Shown here one piece after another: positions 33,368 to 45,944 of a DNA stretch of 64,000 nucleotides. Source of the stretch: Malania oleifera. Its lineage: Eukaryota; Streptophyta; Magnoliopsida; Santalales; Ximeniaceae. Within the stretch, counting starts at the first letter, position 1, and each line of letters begins with the position of its first letter. The position numbers and the translations under genes were made by a program. The stretch spans positions 39,346,620-39,410,619 of the forward strand of contig NC_080421.1 in assembly GCF_029873635.1 (NCBI RefSeq). The letters run 5' to 3'. Under the pieces are notes generated by a model. It did not search any database. It worked only from the letters and a program-made list of their open reading frames with translations, and was not told the DNA's origin.

Positions 33368-34872
33368 CACCCCCCAACTAACGTTTTTCTAGTCTCTAGC
33401 AAATGACGTGAATGAATCTCAGGGTGGTGTCTACAACTACATACTCCGGTGATCATTAAATCAATGCACATTCGACATAACTATACCACTTCACATACAA
33501 GAACATAACTGAATTTCGCACAAGTTTGTTCATATTCAATGCACACGACTCCAAAGCACATCACTCATGCAAGTTTCATCGTTTATATGTGATTTGAGAG
33601 CAGTATACTCACATGAAGTTAATCAGTGGCACATTTAGAGTTAATGCAATCATATAAGTTCGAGTATAAATAGGTAAACTCTCGAGGTATATGTGATGTG
33701 TGTGACTCAATACACCTAGGACGCCAGTGGACACCTACAGAACGGTCGCTTTGACTCGGCCTAACTGGTATACCCTCAAGAACACTCAAAGAAAATGGGT
33801 TCACTCATCATATGTGAGGAGGAGTGTCGCGATCAAACATCCCATATACTAAAAGGAACAATGCTAAGTATATGGAGTGGACTAGTTTGGAAAGGATCTA
33901 ACCTATCTATGAGGTGTCGGGTCCTTCACCTTAGCATCTTCTCACCTACTCGCCATATTCAACTGAGACCACCCTAGATCAACTTACTCACAAACTTGTC
34001 ATAAATACATCTAAGGTATTAACCGGTTGAAGAATCTTCGTACGTGGAAAATATGTGCCGTGTCCTTGACTTTTTGTGATATGTACGTGGACCGGCACTG
34101 ACATTTCATTTCATGCGCATGTGTATTGCTTATTCTTTTTTCTACTCATTCTTTATTTTCTGTCTTTTCTTGATCAATTAGGACAATCATAACACTTCTT
34201 TTGTAATCTTCATACCATCAATGGGAATTGAGCTTGAATAGGGGTCTATGAACTAAGTCTATCTCTAGGGGTGGCTCATCCTTCACATCTTGAGTAGGCT
34301 ACAAGACCTAGGTTTCTATCCCCCCACTAGGTGTCACCTCTAGGCTAGCAAATCAAAACATAGACTAGTGTATAAAGGAATCATCCAGGAAAAGAGAATT
34401 GAGTTCCATGAACTCTGATTTGATATTAACGCTCAAAAGGACGATAAATAGCTCAAGGATATCTCACAAGGTGTCATAGTCGCCACGGGTGCTCTCTCAG
34501 TGCTCACAGGAAACCCTAAGTGCAATGAATAACGTAAATGTGTTTATTTAGCCTCGTGAGATGCCGTGTAAATACAGGAAATTATATAGTCAAATTAACA
34601 CGAATGTACTACCAATCAATTCTTCATAGAGTCATAAAGTCATATAAAGAGAAACTACGCATGATTGAATCAAGTGTGTCATTCTTAAGTTATATGCAAG
34701 TATACGAAAGGTATGAGTCAGTGTTAAGCATGGCATAATGCAATGTAATCCTTTAGTGCTCCTCCTTTATTTCTCTCTCTCTTTTTTTTTCTTTTTTTTT
34801 TGAAATATAAAACCCGGTACGTGTACGTGCACAGTGTTACATGTGAATGCTCATCCCCCAACTAAAGTGGAA
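33368..34872 (-). other. 3' noncoding region and polypurine tracts of B
   Basis: The minus-strand tract GTTAGTTGGGGGGTG (about 33368-33384) abuts the 3' LTR. A second copy, CTTTAGTTGGGGGAT, lies at about 34852-34868, just after the linker. The 1.5 kb between them has no ORF but is homologous to the 3' noncoding region of C (48355-49183), for example the ACCTAGGTCTTGTAGCCTAC segment. Confidence 0.7.
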
Positions 34873-34880
34873 CATTGTCC

Positions 34881-36485
34881 TTAATGTGAAAGCATAGGGG
34901 AAATAGAAAATACTGTGCACGGGAAAAGTAAGGCGTACCTGAGTGGTGAAATAATGGAAAACAAAGATCGAACTTCGAGAAAATAGACCTGAAAACTAAT
35001 TAAAAATAAAATAAGATAAAATAAAAGGAAAAGAAGGAAAAGAAAAACATCACAATTGTTTGGCGGAGGCTCTGGAGGAATTTCGTCTGGTGGTTGCAGG
35101 TCTATAAATTGCACTGGCGGTTCTCCAAATTTCAGCCGCCATAGTGGATCAGTTTTCATACCAGACTAGTCACCCTCTTTATCGGGTGTACATATCATCA
35201 TACCACTGCAAGAGTCTACCTCCACATTAGGTTCCTTAACATCTAATTAAGGTGAGGGTGACGGTTCCATGGTTTCTGAGCTCGGAGTATGAGGTACCAC
35301 AGGTTGGTACTCGGTATGAGTATCAGTCTCCTCATCAACTAACTGCTCCGCTTGTGGCCCCGTTTCCTCTGATTTTTCTTTGACCTCTTCTGGTTCAGCC
35401 ATGACTTCTAGTGCTGGGACAACTGGTTGTTCGATGATGAGCATCTCAGGTTGAGGAATTCTTTCTCACTTCTCGAAGTAGTGGTGGCCTCTGCTGTCTC
35501 AAGAGAAACATTGTGTATTTGTTGGTGTGGCTACTGGTACTCTTGAGGACTAGGCTGAGGTTCCATGGGCAATTCTTCGTTTTCTAAGATATCCAATTGC
35601 GTGCTTATCACATTAATGGTATCCCGCAATTCATTATTATGATCGACTTGAGTTTGCATGAATTTATGGAGCATGTTCGCCATCTGAGTTATGCTATCCT
35701 CGAAAAGGTCTAGCGACGTATAGCTCGGAGAGATCTATTGTGACTAATATTGAGGCGGATGGTTGTTTGGGCAGTTTGGTGGCTTGTATACATCTCCACC
35801 ACTAATTGTGCTGGTAGGGTGTGTAGTCATGGGTGCCTGAGTGTATGGTGTATTGCACTATGGGACATTGTCAGTTAAGTAATCAAAGAATGATAATACC
35901 TGATCTAGATCCTCGCTGACGGGCTCTCCATTAGACCTAGTCTAGACAAAACACTTGCAATCAGGGGTAAGAGCAGTATAAAAACAATCAGCTAACCTCC
36001 ATGAGTCGAACCCGTGATGTGGACAAGTGCTTAGTAGATCCTTGAATCGCTCCCAGCAAGCCCGAAATGTCTCGTCATCTTGCTGCACAAAATTAAGAAT
36101 ATGTTCCTGCAAAAATTGAGTTTTCTGTGAGGGACAAAATGCATGCAGGAATTCACGCTCCATATCAACCCAATTAGTGATAGAATAAGGTCTCATAGAA
36201 TGAAACCAAATCAGTGCCCTATCTTGCAAAGTAGCAAGAAATAAATTCAGTCTAGTAGAATCGTTAGCTCTAGCATGAGAGAAAAACATGTTGTAGGTTA
36301 ACTCAAACTCTGCTAGGTGCTGATAAGGGCACTCAGATTCCGTCCCGTAGAACTCGGGTAGCAGTGACGTCCTCCCGCCCGCATCATGAAATTAAGCTCG
36401 TCATAAGGAAGAACAGTGGAAGAGGATGCAGTGGCATTTCAAGCTGCAAAAAGTCCATTATCGTGCGCGGTGCAAGTGCAACCAT
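34881..36485 (-). pseudogene. Gag and acidic linker of element B (broken)
   Basis: Starts at 36485 (MVALAPRTIMDFLQLE) and is thrown out of frame almost at once by a one-base deletion relative to A near 36435. The gag core is readable at 36289-35942 (FFSHARANDSTRLNLFLATLQ, WVDMEREFLHAFCPSQ), ending at a TAG at 35942-35944, with another stop near 35748. Downstream is a Pro/Glu-rich linker (ELPMEPQPSPQEYQ; LEVMAEPEEVKEKSEETGPQ; GEPPVQFIDLQPPDEIPPEP) that ends near 34890. No zinc knuckle or enzyme motif is seen. It is homologous to gag of A but with different lesions. Confidence 0.8.
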
Positions 36486-36597
36486 TTTTCAAAACTCGAT
36501 TCTTTTTTTCTATTTTTGTTTTCTACTTTTCTTTTTCTTTTTCTTAAAACTAATAAAAATGACGGGAAAAATGTAAATTTGAGACTAAGAACGACAT

Positions 36598-36615
36598 TCC
36601 TCGGCAACAGCGCCA
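36598..36615 (-). other. Primer binding site of B (tRNA-Asp type)
   Basis: On the minus strand TGGCGCTGTTGCCGAGGA lies six bases after the 5' LTR end. Confidence 0.8.
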
Positions 36616-36621
36616 AAAACT

Positions 36622-37401
36622 TGACTCACTCGAAAAATGAGTAGCTTGAAAGCTATCCCAAGTATAGGAGTTATGTCGTGTAATATTAAGCCCAAGGGCT
36701 AGATCGTCTCCTCAGGGAATGCGTTTTAATCTCTAATTTTACGTTCGTCCAATCGAAAAAAAAAATGCACTGAACTTGGTTCAGATTCGGGGTTTTTCAA
36801 GATTGTTGGAATCTCTTTTGATAAATTAGACAAACACAAGAATTAAAACCCTAGACCTAGCTGGCATTAAAGTAAACAATAAAAATAGAAACTCTAATCT
36901 ACCTAAGGGACATCAAACACGCACTAATTAAAAATGACAACTTAGAATATGGAATTAAACACGCAATGGAGATGCAATCAAAATTAAACACACTCACAAA
37001 CAGTAAAAATCAAACCTTTAACAAAATTAAGAAATTGGATCAAAACCAAACTTCAAGGGCAACGAAGAACTCAGATAGAAATTACCCCTAACAACCTAAA
37101 CTAGACTGAACACAACAAAAATGAAAACTTTAATACGACTTGACCCTAAACTAAAACAAGTTTCGACAAAAAATTTAAATTTGAAAAGATCAACTAAATT
37201 GAAACGGGATTTAAATTAAACGAATGATAAATAAAAGCTACTAAATTAAATCTAATAACAACTTGAATTAAATACAAGATAAGTAAATAGAAAAAAAAAT
37301 TAAAATCACTTAACAAGTGTCCAAACTCTAATTTTTCAATAAACTGTAATAAATAAATAAATAAAAACATTATTCAATTGCAATAAAAGGAGAGAGAGAG
37401 A

Positions 37402-37445
<44 letters not shown>

Positions 37446-38473
37446 AAGAAAAAGGAAATAAGAGAGAGAGAGTGATAGTTTTTGGCCATGGGAGTTGTTG
37501 GGAACTGGCCGAGAGGCTGTGCTGGGTGGCTAACACTGTGAAAGGTGGTTCTTGGTACTGTGGAGGGGTTGTGCTGGCCAAGAGCAGGGCTGGAGAGCCA
37601 TGGTAGCATTTCTATAAAGGGGTTGTGGCTGCTAGAGGAACTCTGGCCTGCTGCTGTTCTGGTGTGGCTTGGGTTGCAAGGATGGTACCCGAGAGTGTTC
37701 TGGTTGCTGCGGCCAACTGGACTGGAGCAGAGGAGGCCTACTGGTGGTTCTTGGTGGAGGCTACGGGACTGCTCTGCTGCCTGTTTTTCTATGCTGTGGC
37801 CGAAGAAGAAAGACAGAGGCTGTTTGGGGCTGTCGGGTGGAACAGGGATAGGAGAGAGGAGCTCTGGCTCACGGGAGAGAGGAAAAAGAGAGTAAGAGAG
37901 AGGAACAGAGGAATAAGAGAAGGAAAACAAAAAAATTTTTGGGAGGAAACAGAGGGAAAGAAAGAAAAAGAAAACTAAGGAAGAGAGAAAGGAAAACTAA
38001 GGGAGAGAAGAAGAAGATGAAGTAGAAGAACCCGGATGGAGATAACCCGACCCAATTGGGTCTGACCCGGCTTGCATGGCCGGGTCACATCACATGACCT
38101 CATATATATTTTTTTCATCTTTTTTCATTCTTTGTTCATTGCAAATCAGACTCTTCTGGAGCCCGTTTCTCATAAAACTTAAAACATGAAAGTTGTAGAT
38201 AATCCTTTCCTCTTTCTCAAAAAATTTGAATCGTCTCGATCGGAGTTCAGATAGAAAAGTTATGCATGAAATATAAACAGGTGTCGGTTTTGGTCTTCGA
38301 GATTTTTCCTGCAACAAAAAATTACCAAAACTTCATAAATAGTGCAATAAAGTTCAAGAATGATGATTTTGGCACTTTATTAAAATATTGGAAAATTTTG
38401 GACAATTAATTAAAAATATAACCCGTAAAGCCCGGGTTAAGATACCCAATTATGCAGTTTTGACGCGTAATCA
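36622..38473 (-). repeat. 5' LTR of element B
   Basis: 1,852 bp, beginning (minus) TGATTACGCGTCAAAAC and ending GAGTGAGTCA. It lacks a roughly 70-bp segment (the stretch near 32830-32920) present in the 3' LTR. The (GA)n tract is at 37390-37439. Confidence 0.9.
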
Positions 38474-39927
38474 ACCGCCAACCTATGGTAGAGGGACAAC
38501 CTCTTCGGCATATTAGAGACTACTTCATACCCAGCACATACACCTCGTCGTCTTGCATCTGGTCCTCTAATGTCAAGGGGGCACAATTACATATCAAAAC
38601 TTCCATAATCTCGATGCTTCCCAATTTATATGGGAATTCTGATGAAAATCCTTAAAAGCATCTTGATGAATTTCTCGAAAAATATTCCACCATCCAAATA
38701 TCCAATTTTGGTGATGATGCACTCCGATTGAGGCTTTTCCCATTCTCTTTAAAGGATAAGGCCAAATATTGGCTGAATTCTTTAGAGTCGAACTCGGTGA
38801 GCACCTAGGCCACTATGCAACATGAGTTCTTAAAAAAAATACTTCCCAATTGGAAAGACTAACTAGCCAAGGAAGGCCATCACTAGTTTCTCACAATTAG
38901 ATGGGGAACTAATTTTCAAAACTTGGGAGTGCTTTAGGGACCTCTTATATAAATGCCAACATCACCAAATCTGTAAGTGGCAATTGGTTTAGACCTTCTA
39001 TAAAGGATTAGCTGAGCGAGATAAGTCCACGATAGATGCATCTTGTGGAGGTACTTTCCTCACTAAACACGAGAATGAGGCACAACTTCTATTTGAGAAC
39101 CTCATTGAAAATTCTCAGCACCATGTTGTTGCTGCTCACAAACCATCCCAACCTTCATCTTCCAATTCTAAGGGGGTTTATGTGTTAGCCACCAACCATG
39201 ACCTTGCGCCCAAACTACACACCATAGTGAAAAAGTTAGCTTGTCCTTAGGACAACAACCCCAACCCATGATGTGTGCAGATGTGTGTGTCATTTGTTCT
39301 GATCCTTCGTACACATGTTAAAATTACCCTTATGTGCCTTCTCAACTTGAGTTTGTGCAGAAAGAAGTTAAGGCTACCCATAGTTGGTACGATAGGCCAT
39401 CCAATGACCTATATTCAAACATGTACAATCCTGGGTGGAACAAGTGTTATAACTTTTCCTAGAGGCAACAAGCTTCGGGTTTTCAAGTTCAAAGACCTCA
39501 ACAATCACCCATTGTTCCACCTCCTTGCCTACACTAAAATTCCCAAAATCCTTTAATTTTGCCCCAATATCATCATTTTTTTTAGCAACCATCTCCATCT
39601 CAACCCAAATATGATTCTTTTTAGGGGACGATGCTGAAAGCCCTCAAAGGCATTAAGGCTGATCGGCAAGTCGATCAGTAGTAACTTCACTCTCACTCCC
39701 AGTTGATTTCCAGGCTAAAAGCCACCACAGGGCAACTAGCTTCCTCTTTATATAGGAGAGATGAGGGTAAATTGCCAAGTCAGCCTCTAGTGAACCTTAA
39801 GGGACAATATGGGGTAGATTATGAGCCGGCTATTTGTCCTTTGTCATATAATGAGCAAGCCCAGGTTGTGACCATTATTTGGAGTGATAGGGAGTTAAAT
39901 AATAGGGTTGGGGAGAAGTTAGACTAA
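38474..39927 (+). pseudogene. Gag of element C, main part (broken)
   Basis: The frame continues after the B insertion with QPMVEGQPLRHIRDYFIPS. The gag core follows (KHLDEFLEKYSTIQ, ALRLRLFPFSLKDKAKYWLN, PNWKD), then a degenerate Cys region near 39275-39310 and a C-terminal part with YNPGWNK and GQLASSLYRRDEGKLPSQ. The order and motifs fit Athila-type gag. There are many stops (for example at about 38653 and 38804) and at least one frameshift before 39703-39927, so it is far older than element B. Confidence 0.8.
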
Positions 39928-39950
39928 GACTAAGAAATGAGGAGGGGAAG

Positions 39951-41090
39951 ATGAAAGAAGAACTCGAAGATAAACTATGTGATCCTCTTTCTCTTAATCC
40001 GGTAACTAATATTGAGAAACCCACTCTTTCCAAGGATGGAGCACTTCCCCATTATATACCTGTAGCTGCTTACCCTACAGCTCTTTATACGACCTCTAAA
40101 TATAAGAAAGAGGTATTCACTGAGTCCATCATAGACACATTCTAACAAGTTGAGTTCAATATTCCTCTCTTAGATGCTATCAAGTAAGTGCTTGCATATG
40201 CCAAGTTCCTTAAGGACTTGTGCATATAGAAGCAAAATTCGAGGGTACACATGAACAAACAAGTTAGGCTGGCAGAGCATGTGAACTCAAATATATTAGG
40301 TCACCTTCCTCCAAAGCTAAAAGACCCCGGCGCCCCAACTATCTCATGTGTAATCGGTGATTACACTATTGATAGGGCTCTTTTGGATTTAAGGGCAAGT
40401 GTGAACCTACTTCTATACTCGGTCTGTAAGCAATTTAACTTAGGAAAAATGAAGCCCACCCCGGTCACCTTAAGTTTCATTGACCGATCAGTAAAAAGGC
40501 CTCAGGATGTGATCGAGGATGTCTTGGTCAAGGTCAGGGATTCTACTATCTTGTTGACTTCATTGTCTTGGATATGGAACCTTCCAACTCAACTAAGGAT
40601 CAAATCTCTATCCTATTAGGATGACCATTCTTAGCCACGGCTAATGCTTGCATTCAATGTAGGATCGAGATTATGGACGTGTCCTTTGGCAACATGTAGC
40701 TCTGGCTGAATGTATTCCATGCTACCCAACTTCCACCTGATAACGTCCTACTTGTGGATGTTGATATGATTGATGTATGTGTTGAGGAAGTGGCTCTCTT
40801 AATTCGTTGGAGGGAACCTTTAAAGGATATGCTTCAGCCTGAGAGCCCCTCTATATCTGGCCTAAAGGACCCATACAAGCAAATTCTTGCAATTCATTAT
40901 TCAGCCTCTAGTGTAAAGGGACTTTTGTGGATAAGTGAGACATGGTTTAATGAAGAAATAGTGGAAGAAAACCTTTGTTTTGAACCAAAGTGAGTTCGAC
41001 ATGAGCTATCATTGCGTTTAGCCGAAGACAGTAAACTTAGTGCTTTCAAGAGGCAACCTGAGTATTTTTCTTCTTTTTGCATTTTTAGGA
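39951..41090 (+). pseudogene. Protease region of element C and truncated continuation
   Basis: The segment 40251-40619 carries LPPKLKDPGAPTISCVIGDY and ALLDLRASVNLLLYSVCKQF. This is the retropepsin region of Athila-type elements, with the active-site DLGAS changed to DLRAS. A stop and a frameshift follow. The post-protease stretch (PFLATANACIQCRIEIMDVSFGNM, then 40754-40993) leads toward RT, but homology ends at about 41090 and no RT, RNase H or integrase motif occurs before the next module. Either pol was deleted or this lineage never had it. Confidence 0.75.
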
Positions 41091-41135
41091 TGTATATGGT
41101 AGTGTAGATAGGGTTAGGGTCTTTAGGATAGGCAT

Positions 41136-41753
41136 TATGTTAGTTAGGGGTGCGAGTAGGGCATGACCAGCATGCACATGTGTGACCTGGTCAAGCTTTG
41201 CAAGTCTTCTAAGCTTCCAAAGTACTGAGAAGTTCAACTAGGGGCGCGACCATCCCTTCTTTGGCATGATTTGGTTTAGTCTTTAAACTTTTTTGCACTT
41301 GCAAACAACCGAGAGGTTCAACCATGTGCACTCTCAGCACTAAGCTGGGCATGACTTGGTTAGGAGTCAATGTTTCTGTTTGAGTGAGGGGTGCGACCAA
41401 ACACAACTAGAACGAGAGCTAGTGTGACCTGGTTCAAAATGTTAAGAGTCATTTAAAACCATTTTTCCCTCATGATCCTTCAACTCCCAATCTCCTCACT
41501 TCTTGGTTGATCATCGTCACCCCTTTCTTCGACCTAGTCGCCCAAGCTACCCTTGCCCTTTTTGAGTCTCTGGAAACCCTCCGACCACTTACCCTAGCTC
41601 TAGTGATCCCTTCTCCTTGCGAGTCTCCAAACGATAACCTAGGGTTTCTATTGGGTGATATTCCTCTGTGGTTGTAGCTCTTCCTTTCATCTTCTAGCAA
41701 TATTTCCTTTCCTTTATTCCTTCTTCCATCCACAATGAAGCCCCTTACCTCAT
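41136..41753 (+). promoter_or_regulatory. Internal array and pyrimidine-rich leader before ORF3 of C
   Basis: Repeated words AGGGGTGCGAGTAGGG, TGTGACCTGGTC, AGGGGCGCGACCATCCC, GGGCATGACTTGG, AGGGGTGCGACCAAAC and TGTGACCTGG lie at 41136-41440, like those in LTR C. A C/T-rich leader (41465-41753) follows up to the ORF3 start. Solo LTR K has inserted in the leader, 5 bp (after its duplicated target) before the ATG. This parallels the arrangement in copia element H. Confidence 0.5.
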
Positions 41754-43688
41754 AGTTAGCTTTACTATGATCCCAAGAGGGGGGGGGGGAATTGGTATTT
41801 TTAAAATTTAATCCCTAGGTAAATATTCTAACATGAGTATATTCACAACCCTATTGTCAATCTAGTGCTAGTAATGTAAGTGTGTACCAGAAAGTAAATA
41901 AAGCAATTTGATCGAACACACATGCTCCCGAAAGCAATAAAGTAAGGGTGACACACATAAGTGTTATCGAGGTTTGCCCAATTTCCTACGTCCCTACTTT
42001 GTCTAAAAAGCACAAGGATTACCACTATAATTGCTCACTTAAACGGGAGGAGCGACACCTATACAAACCATGTCAATTAGCACAGGGCTAACCTCAACCT
42101 TTACAAACAATCCTTATCGGGCTGGATTACCACCCCTTCAGGCCATGTCTGGAAATGCAACAATATTCTCTCAAATAGATGGTACAGAAATGGTGTTTTC
42201 ATGTAAAGCAGAATTGTACCCAAATACGCACATTCACATTCACATCAATAACATGGATATAGTGTAAGCTTATGATGCAAGTTTTGTGCAATCTATACTC
42301 AGCACAATATAATCAGTATGATGCTCAATAGTGTTCAACACAAGCAATATCTTGGAATCAAAACAAAGTATTTCAACTGCACATCAATATTCCAAGGACA
42401 CGAATCAGATAATCAAACTAGTTCAAAAAGAGTTTTCCTCAATGAAAGATGCACAACACTAGTTCGAAAATAGTTTCTTATTTGAGAAATCTTTGCACAC
42501 CAAAAATCAAGCTATTGGGCACTTGCAACAAATATGCAAATATCCTAAGCTTACTTGGTTTATCCCCACACAAGATTTATAATGAGCAAATTTATGGGAT
42601 AAACCTAAGTTAAAACTCCACAAAAGAAATATAGCAATCAATCACTCAAATGGGAGTTTCTAGCAAGTTATAATAATCTTAAGCTCTAGAAATGTTCACA
42701 CAATCTCAAAAGATATCAAATGAATGGAGATTTGAGAGTATTTGGTCAAAATATGTATTTTCAGAAGAGAGGATATTTTGGCTAATCTATTTGCTAATCT
42801 TGTGCTAATCTTGCCGATGGACTCATATTTATAGTCAGGGGTAAAAATATACCCGTTTGGGATATGATGGGAATAATTAAAAAAGCCCCAAATGATTAAA
42901 ATGCATTTAGCACGAGTTAACCCTGATTTACCGAGGTTAAAATAATTTTAACTAGCTGAGGTTTGGGTGGCTGAACCTAGGTTCAGTCGCCCGACCAGAC
43001 ATAGACTAGAAAGGTCTTTACGTAGGTTCGGTCGCCCGTGTAGAGCTTTGGTAGCCTTAATCAAAGTCATTAGCCTTTGTTCGTGACTTCAGGTGCTTGG
43101 TCCAATATTCGGTGGCCTGAAATTATGTGTTCGATAGCCTGGGGTTCTTTTTGAACTAAGATGATCGGTCGCTCGAGTTGGTCAACTGTCCCTTTTGAGG
43201 TGTTCGGGCACCCGTGGACAGTATGCACAAATAAGTTCAGCTGCCCTAGAGCTCAAGTCAACTGTTGACTTATCAATAGTTCGAGTGCCAGAAGAGTTCT
43301 AAACTCCAGGGGTTCGGTCGCCCGAGCTCTCTTAAGTTGTTTGAAAATGTTCAATTTAAGCACAGATTCAACACACTAATATATTATATGCTATGTGTGT
43401 GAGTGTTGGGACCTAGAGTCTTACTATGGCCTTACCGTGCTTACCGTATATCCAATATGCATGATGTGCAGGTAAGGTAAATAAAGACCACATCCTAAGT
43501 TACTATTACAAAGCCATATTACAAATATTGAATTTATGATTACGAATATGAAAGGTCTTCAGGGTCTTCTAGTTGCTTCAAGTGTCCTTCCTTGGGATGT
43601 TCATTTAAACCTGCACAAACACTTGACAATTATCAAATACTTGAGTATTTGTCATTATCAAAATCGGGTGTGACCTATAAGGTCAACA
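41754..43688 (-). repeat. Solo LTR K (copia, minus)
   Basis: On the minus strand it begins TGTTGACCTTATAGGTC at 43688 and ends 21 bases after the GGGA of its tail, at 41754 (...AGCTAACT, so the final CA is lost). Perfect 5-bp duplications CTCAT lie at 41749-41753 and 43689-43693. It contains a TTCGGTCGCCCGA word array (42950-43330), TATAAATA near 42828-42836 and a weak form of the R/U5 hairpin (41968-41996). An 11-base G run (41779-41789) sits in the tail. Confidence 0.88.
42950..43330 (-). promoter_or_regulatory. CpG-word array of LTR K
   Basis: About a dozen degenerate words read on the plus strand as TTCGGTCGCCCG (GTTCAGTCGCCCGACC, GTTCGGTCGCCCGTG, TTCGGTGGCCTGAA, GTTCGGGCACCCGTG). In element orientation they lie upstream of the TATA box. 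Confidence 0.65.
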
Positions 43689-45409
43689 CTCATTAGAGAT
43701 GCCTCGCCGCTCAGGGTCTCAGGTTGCTCCTAAGCAACCCCAATCCTCTCGTTCTACCACCTAATGGAAGAGGGCTTCAGTTCAGTTGAGAGATGAACCA
43801 TCATCAAGGTCAGAGCATATGCCACCAATACCAGCGTCATCGAGGGCTCGAGCAGCCTAGGCAGAGCCAAAGAAGAAGAGAAAAGGGAAGGTCATTTAGA
43901 GGATGACCCTAAACGAATACAATTTTAGTCCAATGTACACATTCTGATTGGATGAGACGTGGTTCCATGTAAAGAAGAAGTGTTGCATTGAAATCCTTGA
44001 AATGAGGAATTCGACCATTATATGACCCCGCCTACCGCCTCTTATCATCCTAAACTAATTCAAGAATTCTATCAACACATGCACCACGATTTGCGGAGGG
44101 GTGTGTGGTCCAGATCAGTATGGGGAATTGGGTTTGATCTGATACCAGCCTTGATCGATAGGGTATGGTCCTATCCCGAGGCTAGCGCCATACTGTGGGA
44201 AGCACTAAACTCCTTAGATGTCCATCATATCATCTGAAAGACGTTCCATGACCAGTATTATGATGGAGGTAATATGGTGTAAGGCACATGCACAGCTCGG
44301 AGCAAGATACCATACTACTTGCTCCTCTAGGATTTGATCCTCCAGCACACCATCTGCACATCTGACTACCATTTAGAGTGGTGTGACATCCACTACAAAC
44401 TCTATATGGCATGCACAAAAATAAAAAGGTGGATATTCCTTGGATGATCATGGATGAGAAGATCATGTTCTATGTAAAGAACGTGAAGCACCCGAAGCCG
44501 AGGAAGCTGACGTTGACGCCTCGGCATGGTCAAGTTACTAGGGAGCTGAGGAGGGCACTCATTCTATATGACTAGCTTATAATGGCCATTATGATGCATT
44601 TGAAGATTAACTTGGGCAACCTAAATATGCACACACCCATTGACAAGGTCACCACTGAGAGAACATGGCACCAGAGCTTGTAGTTGGTAGCCACAACCAG
44701 ATCGAAGGTTCACTAGTGGGCTCCATTTGAGGGTGTCCCGAGGTCCGAACACTTCATATCAAATTTTATTCACGATGACAAGGATGAGCCCCGCACGACC
44801 ACCAATTCCACCTCCTCATCGTACCCCAAAGAAGAAGAAACAGACTACTGTCGAGCCTCCTACTTCAATAGCGGCACCCTTAGAGACTGATCCCTCAATG
44901 ACAGCATCGCCTCCACCAGCATCGATTGGCTTTTTGAGTCCGATCCCTATTTTGATGCTGAAAAAGCACATGTTACTAATGTGTGTGTTTTAGTGCATGA
45001 ATAGGTATTATTCAGGTCACACATAAGATGAAGAGAATATGGAAGCCAAGGCAAGTCTTAAAGCACAAATTTGGCGTATTTCGTGGAGTCTTCATAGCAA
45101 AAGAGGAAAACATATTTGATTTGTGTTTGTAATGAATTTAATTTTTATTATTTTTCTTTGTAATAATGCATGCATCTTCATGATATGTCTAAATGCTCAA
45201 AATGCCAGTAGACAGACTTTAGGGCTGACTTCGATTGACCTTCGGTTGATGGACGAAGGATTTTTGGGCTTAATTTAAAACCTAGGCCATAAACTGACTT
45301 TAGGTCCCCAAGCACCACACAAAAAATCCCCTATATCTTAAAGTCTATACTTACATGAATAGGGGTAACTTCAAACAAAAATTCAGACTTAAATGCATAA
45401 TTTGAATGG

Positions 45410-45840
45410 CCTCATTCGATCGAACCCGAAGCTATATAAAAGCTTCGATCAGTCAAAATTTCCAGATTTAATAGTTTGACTACTTCGTTGACCAAACCAA
45501 AACACACGTAGGCGTTCGATCGACCGAACCTCCCCATGGTCAAACAGTTGACCATCTGGTCGACCAATCTTAAAATGAACATCAATGCTCTGATCGACCG
45601 AACTAGCACGTGGGGATTTTCCAACACCCTGGTTGACCGAACCTCTAGTTATAAAATGACCTAGTCGACCAAACCCATTAAATTTGGTCAACTCAACTTG
45701 ACCTGGTTGACTGAATCTTGGAGGGTTCAAAATCGCCCTAAGATGGTCGACCGAACCTGTGATTCAAAAGTTCCTCAATTGACCGAACTTGTTAATATTG
45801 TCAACCAACCCTTTTATATGGTCGACCGAACCTCTTGGGT
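45410..45840 (+). promoter_or_regulatory. CpG-word array of LTR L
   Basis: About sixteen copies of GGTCGACCGAACC and derivatives (TGATCGACCGAAC, TGGTTGACCGAACC, TAGTCGACCAAACC, TTGTCAACCAACCC), 20-40 bp apart, end some 100 bp before the TATA box. Confidence 0.75.
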
Positions 45841-45909
45841 TCGAAATTTTTTAAGGGCTAAAGTGTCATTAATTTTTTAATTAAACTTTTCCAAAATACC
45901 GAGCGTGTC

Positions 45910-45944
45910 CCCAACGGTCATAATTTTTATAAAATCTATAAATA
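45910..45944 (+). promoter_or_regulatory. MSA-like site and TATA box of LTR L
   Basis: CCCAACGGTCA (45910-45920) matches the mitosis-specific-activator consensus YCYAACGGYYA at all 11 positions; TATAAATA follows at 45937-45944. Confidence 0.65.

Larger units (their letters stand above)
31437..38473 (-). mobile_element. Element B: gag-only gypsy element (TR-GAG-like), complete
   Basis: Two LTRs (31437-33367 and 36622-38473) enclose only about 3.25 kb: Asp-tRNA primer site, gag, an acidic linker and a 1.5-kb noncoding region ending in a polypurine tract. There is no protease, RT or integrase. Flanks are GCCGC (31432-31436) and ACCGC (38474-38478), a 5-bp duplication with one mismatch. B sits inside gag of element C in opposite orientation. 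It must have moved with enzymes supplied by another element. Confidence 0.9.

Noticed and set aside
37370..37930. Long minus-strand open frame of 186 codons in an LTR of B, with similar ones in A and the other LTR of B
   Set aside because: It is built on the (GA)n tract and low-complexity Ser/Leu/Pro sequence, overlaps open frames on the other strand and is not kept between LTR copies, so it is compositional.
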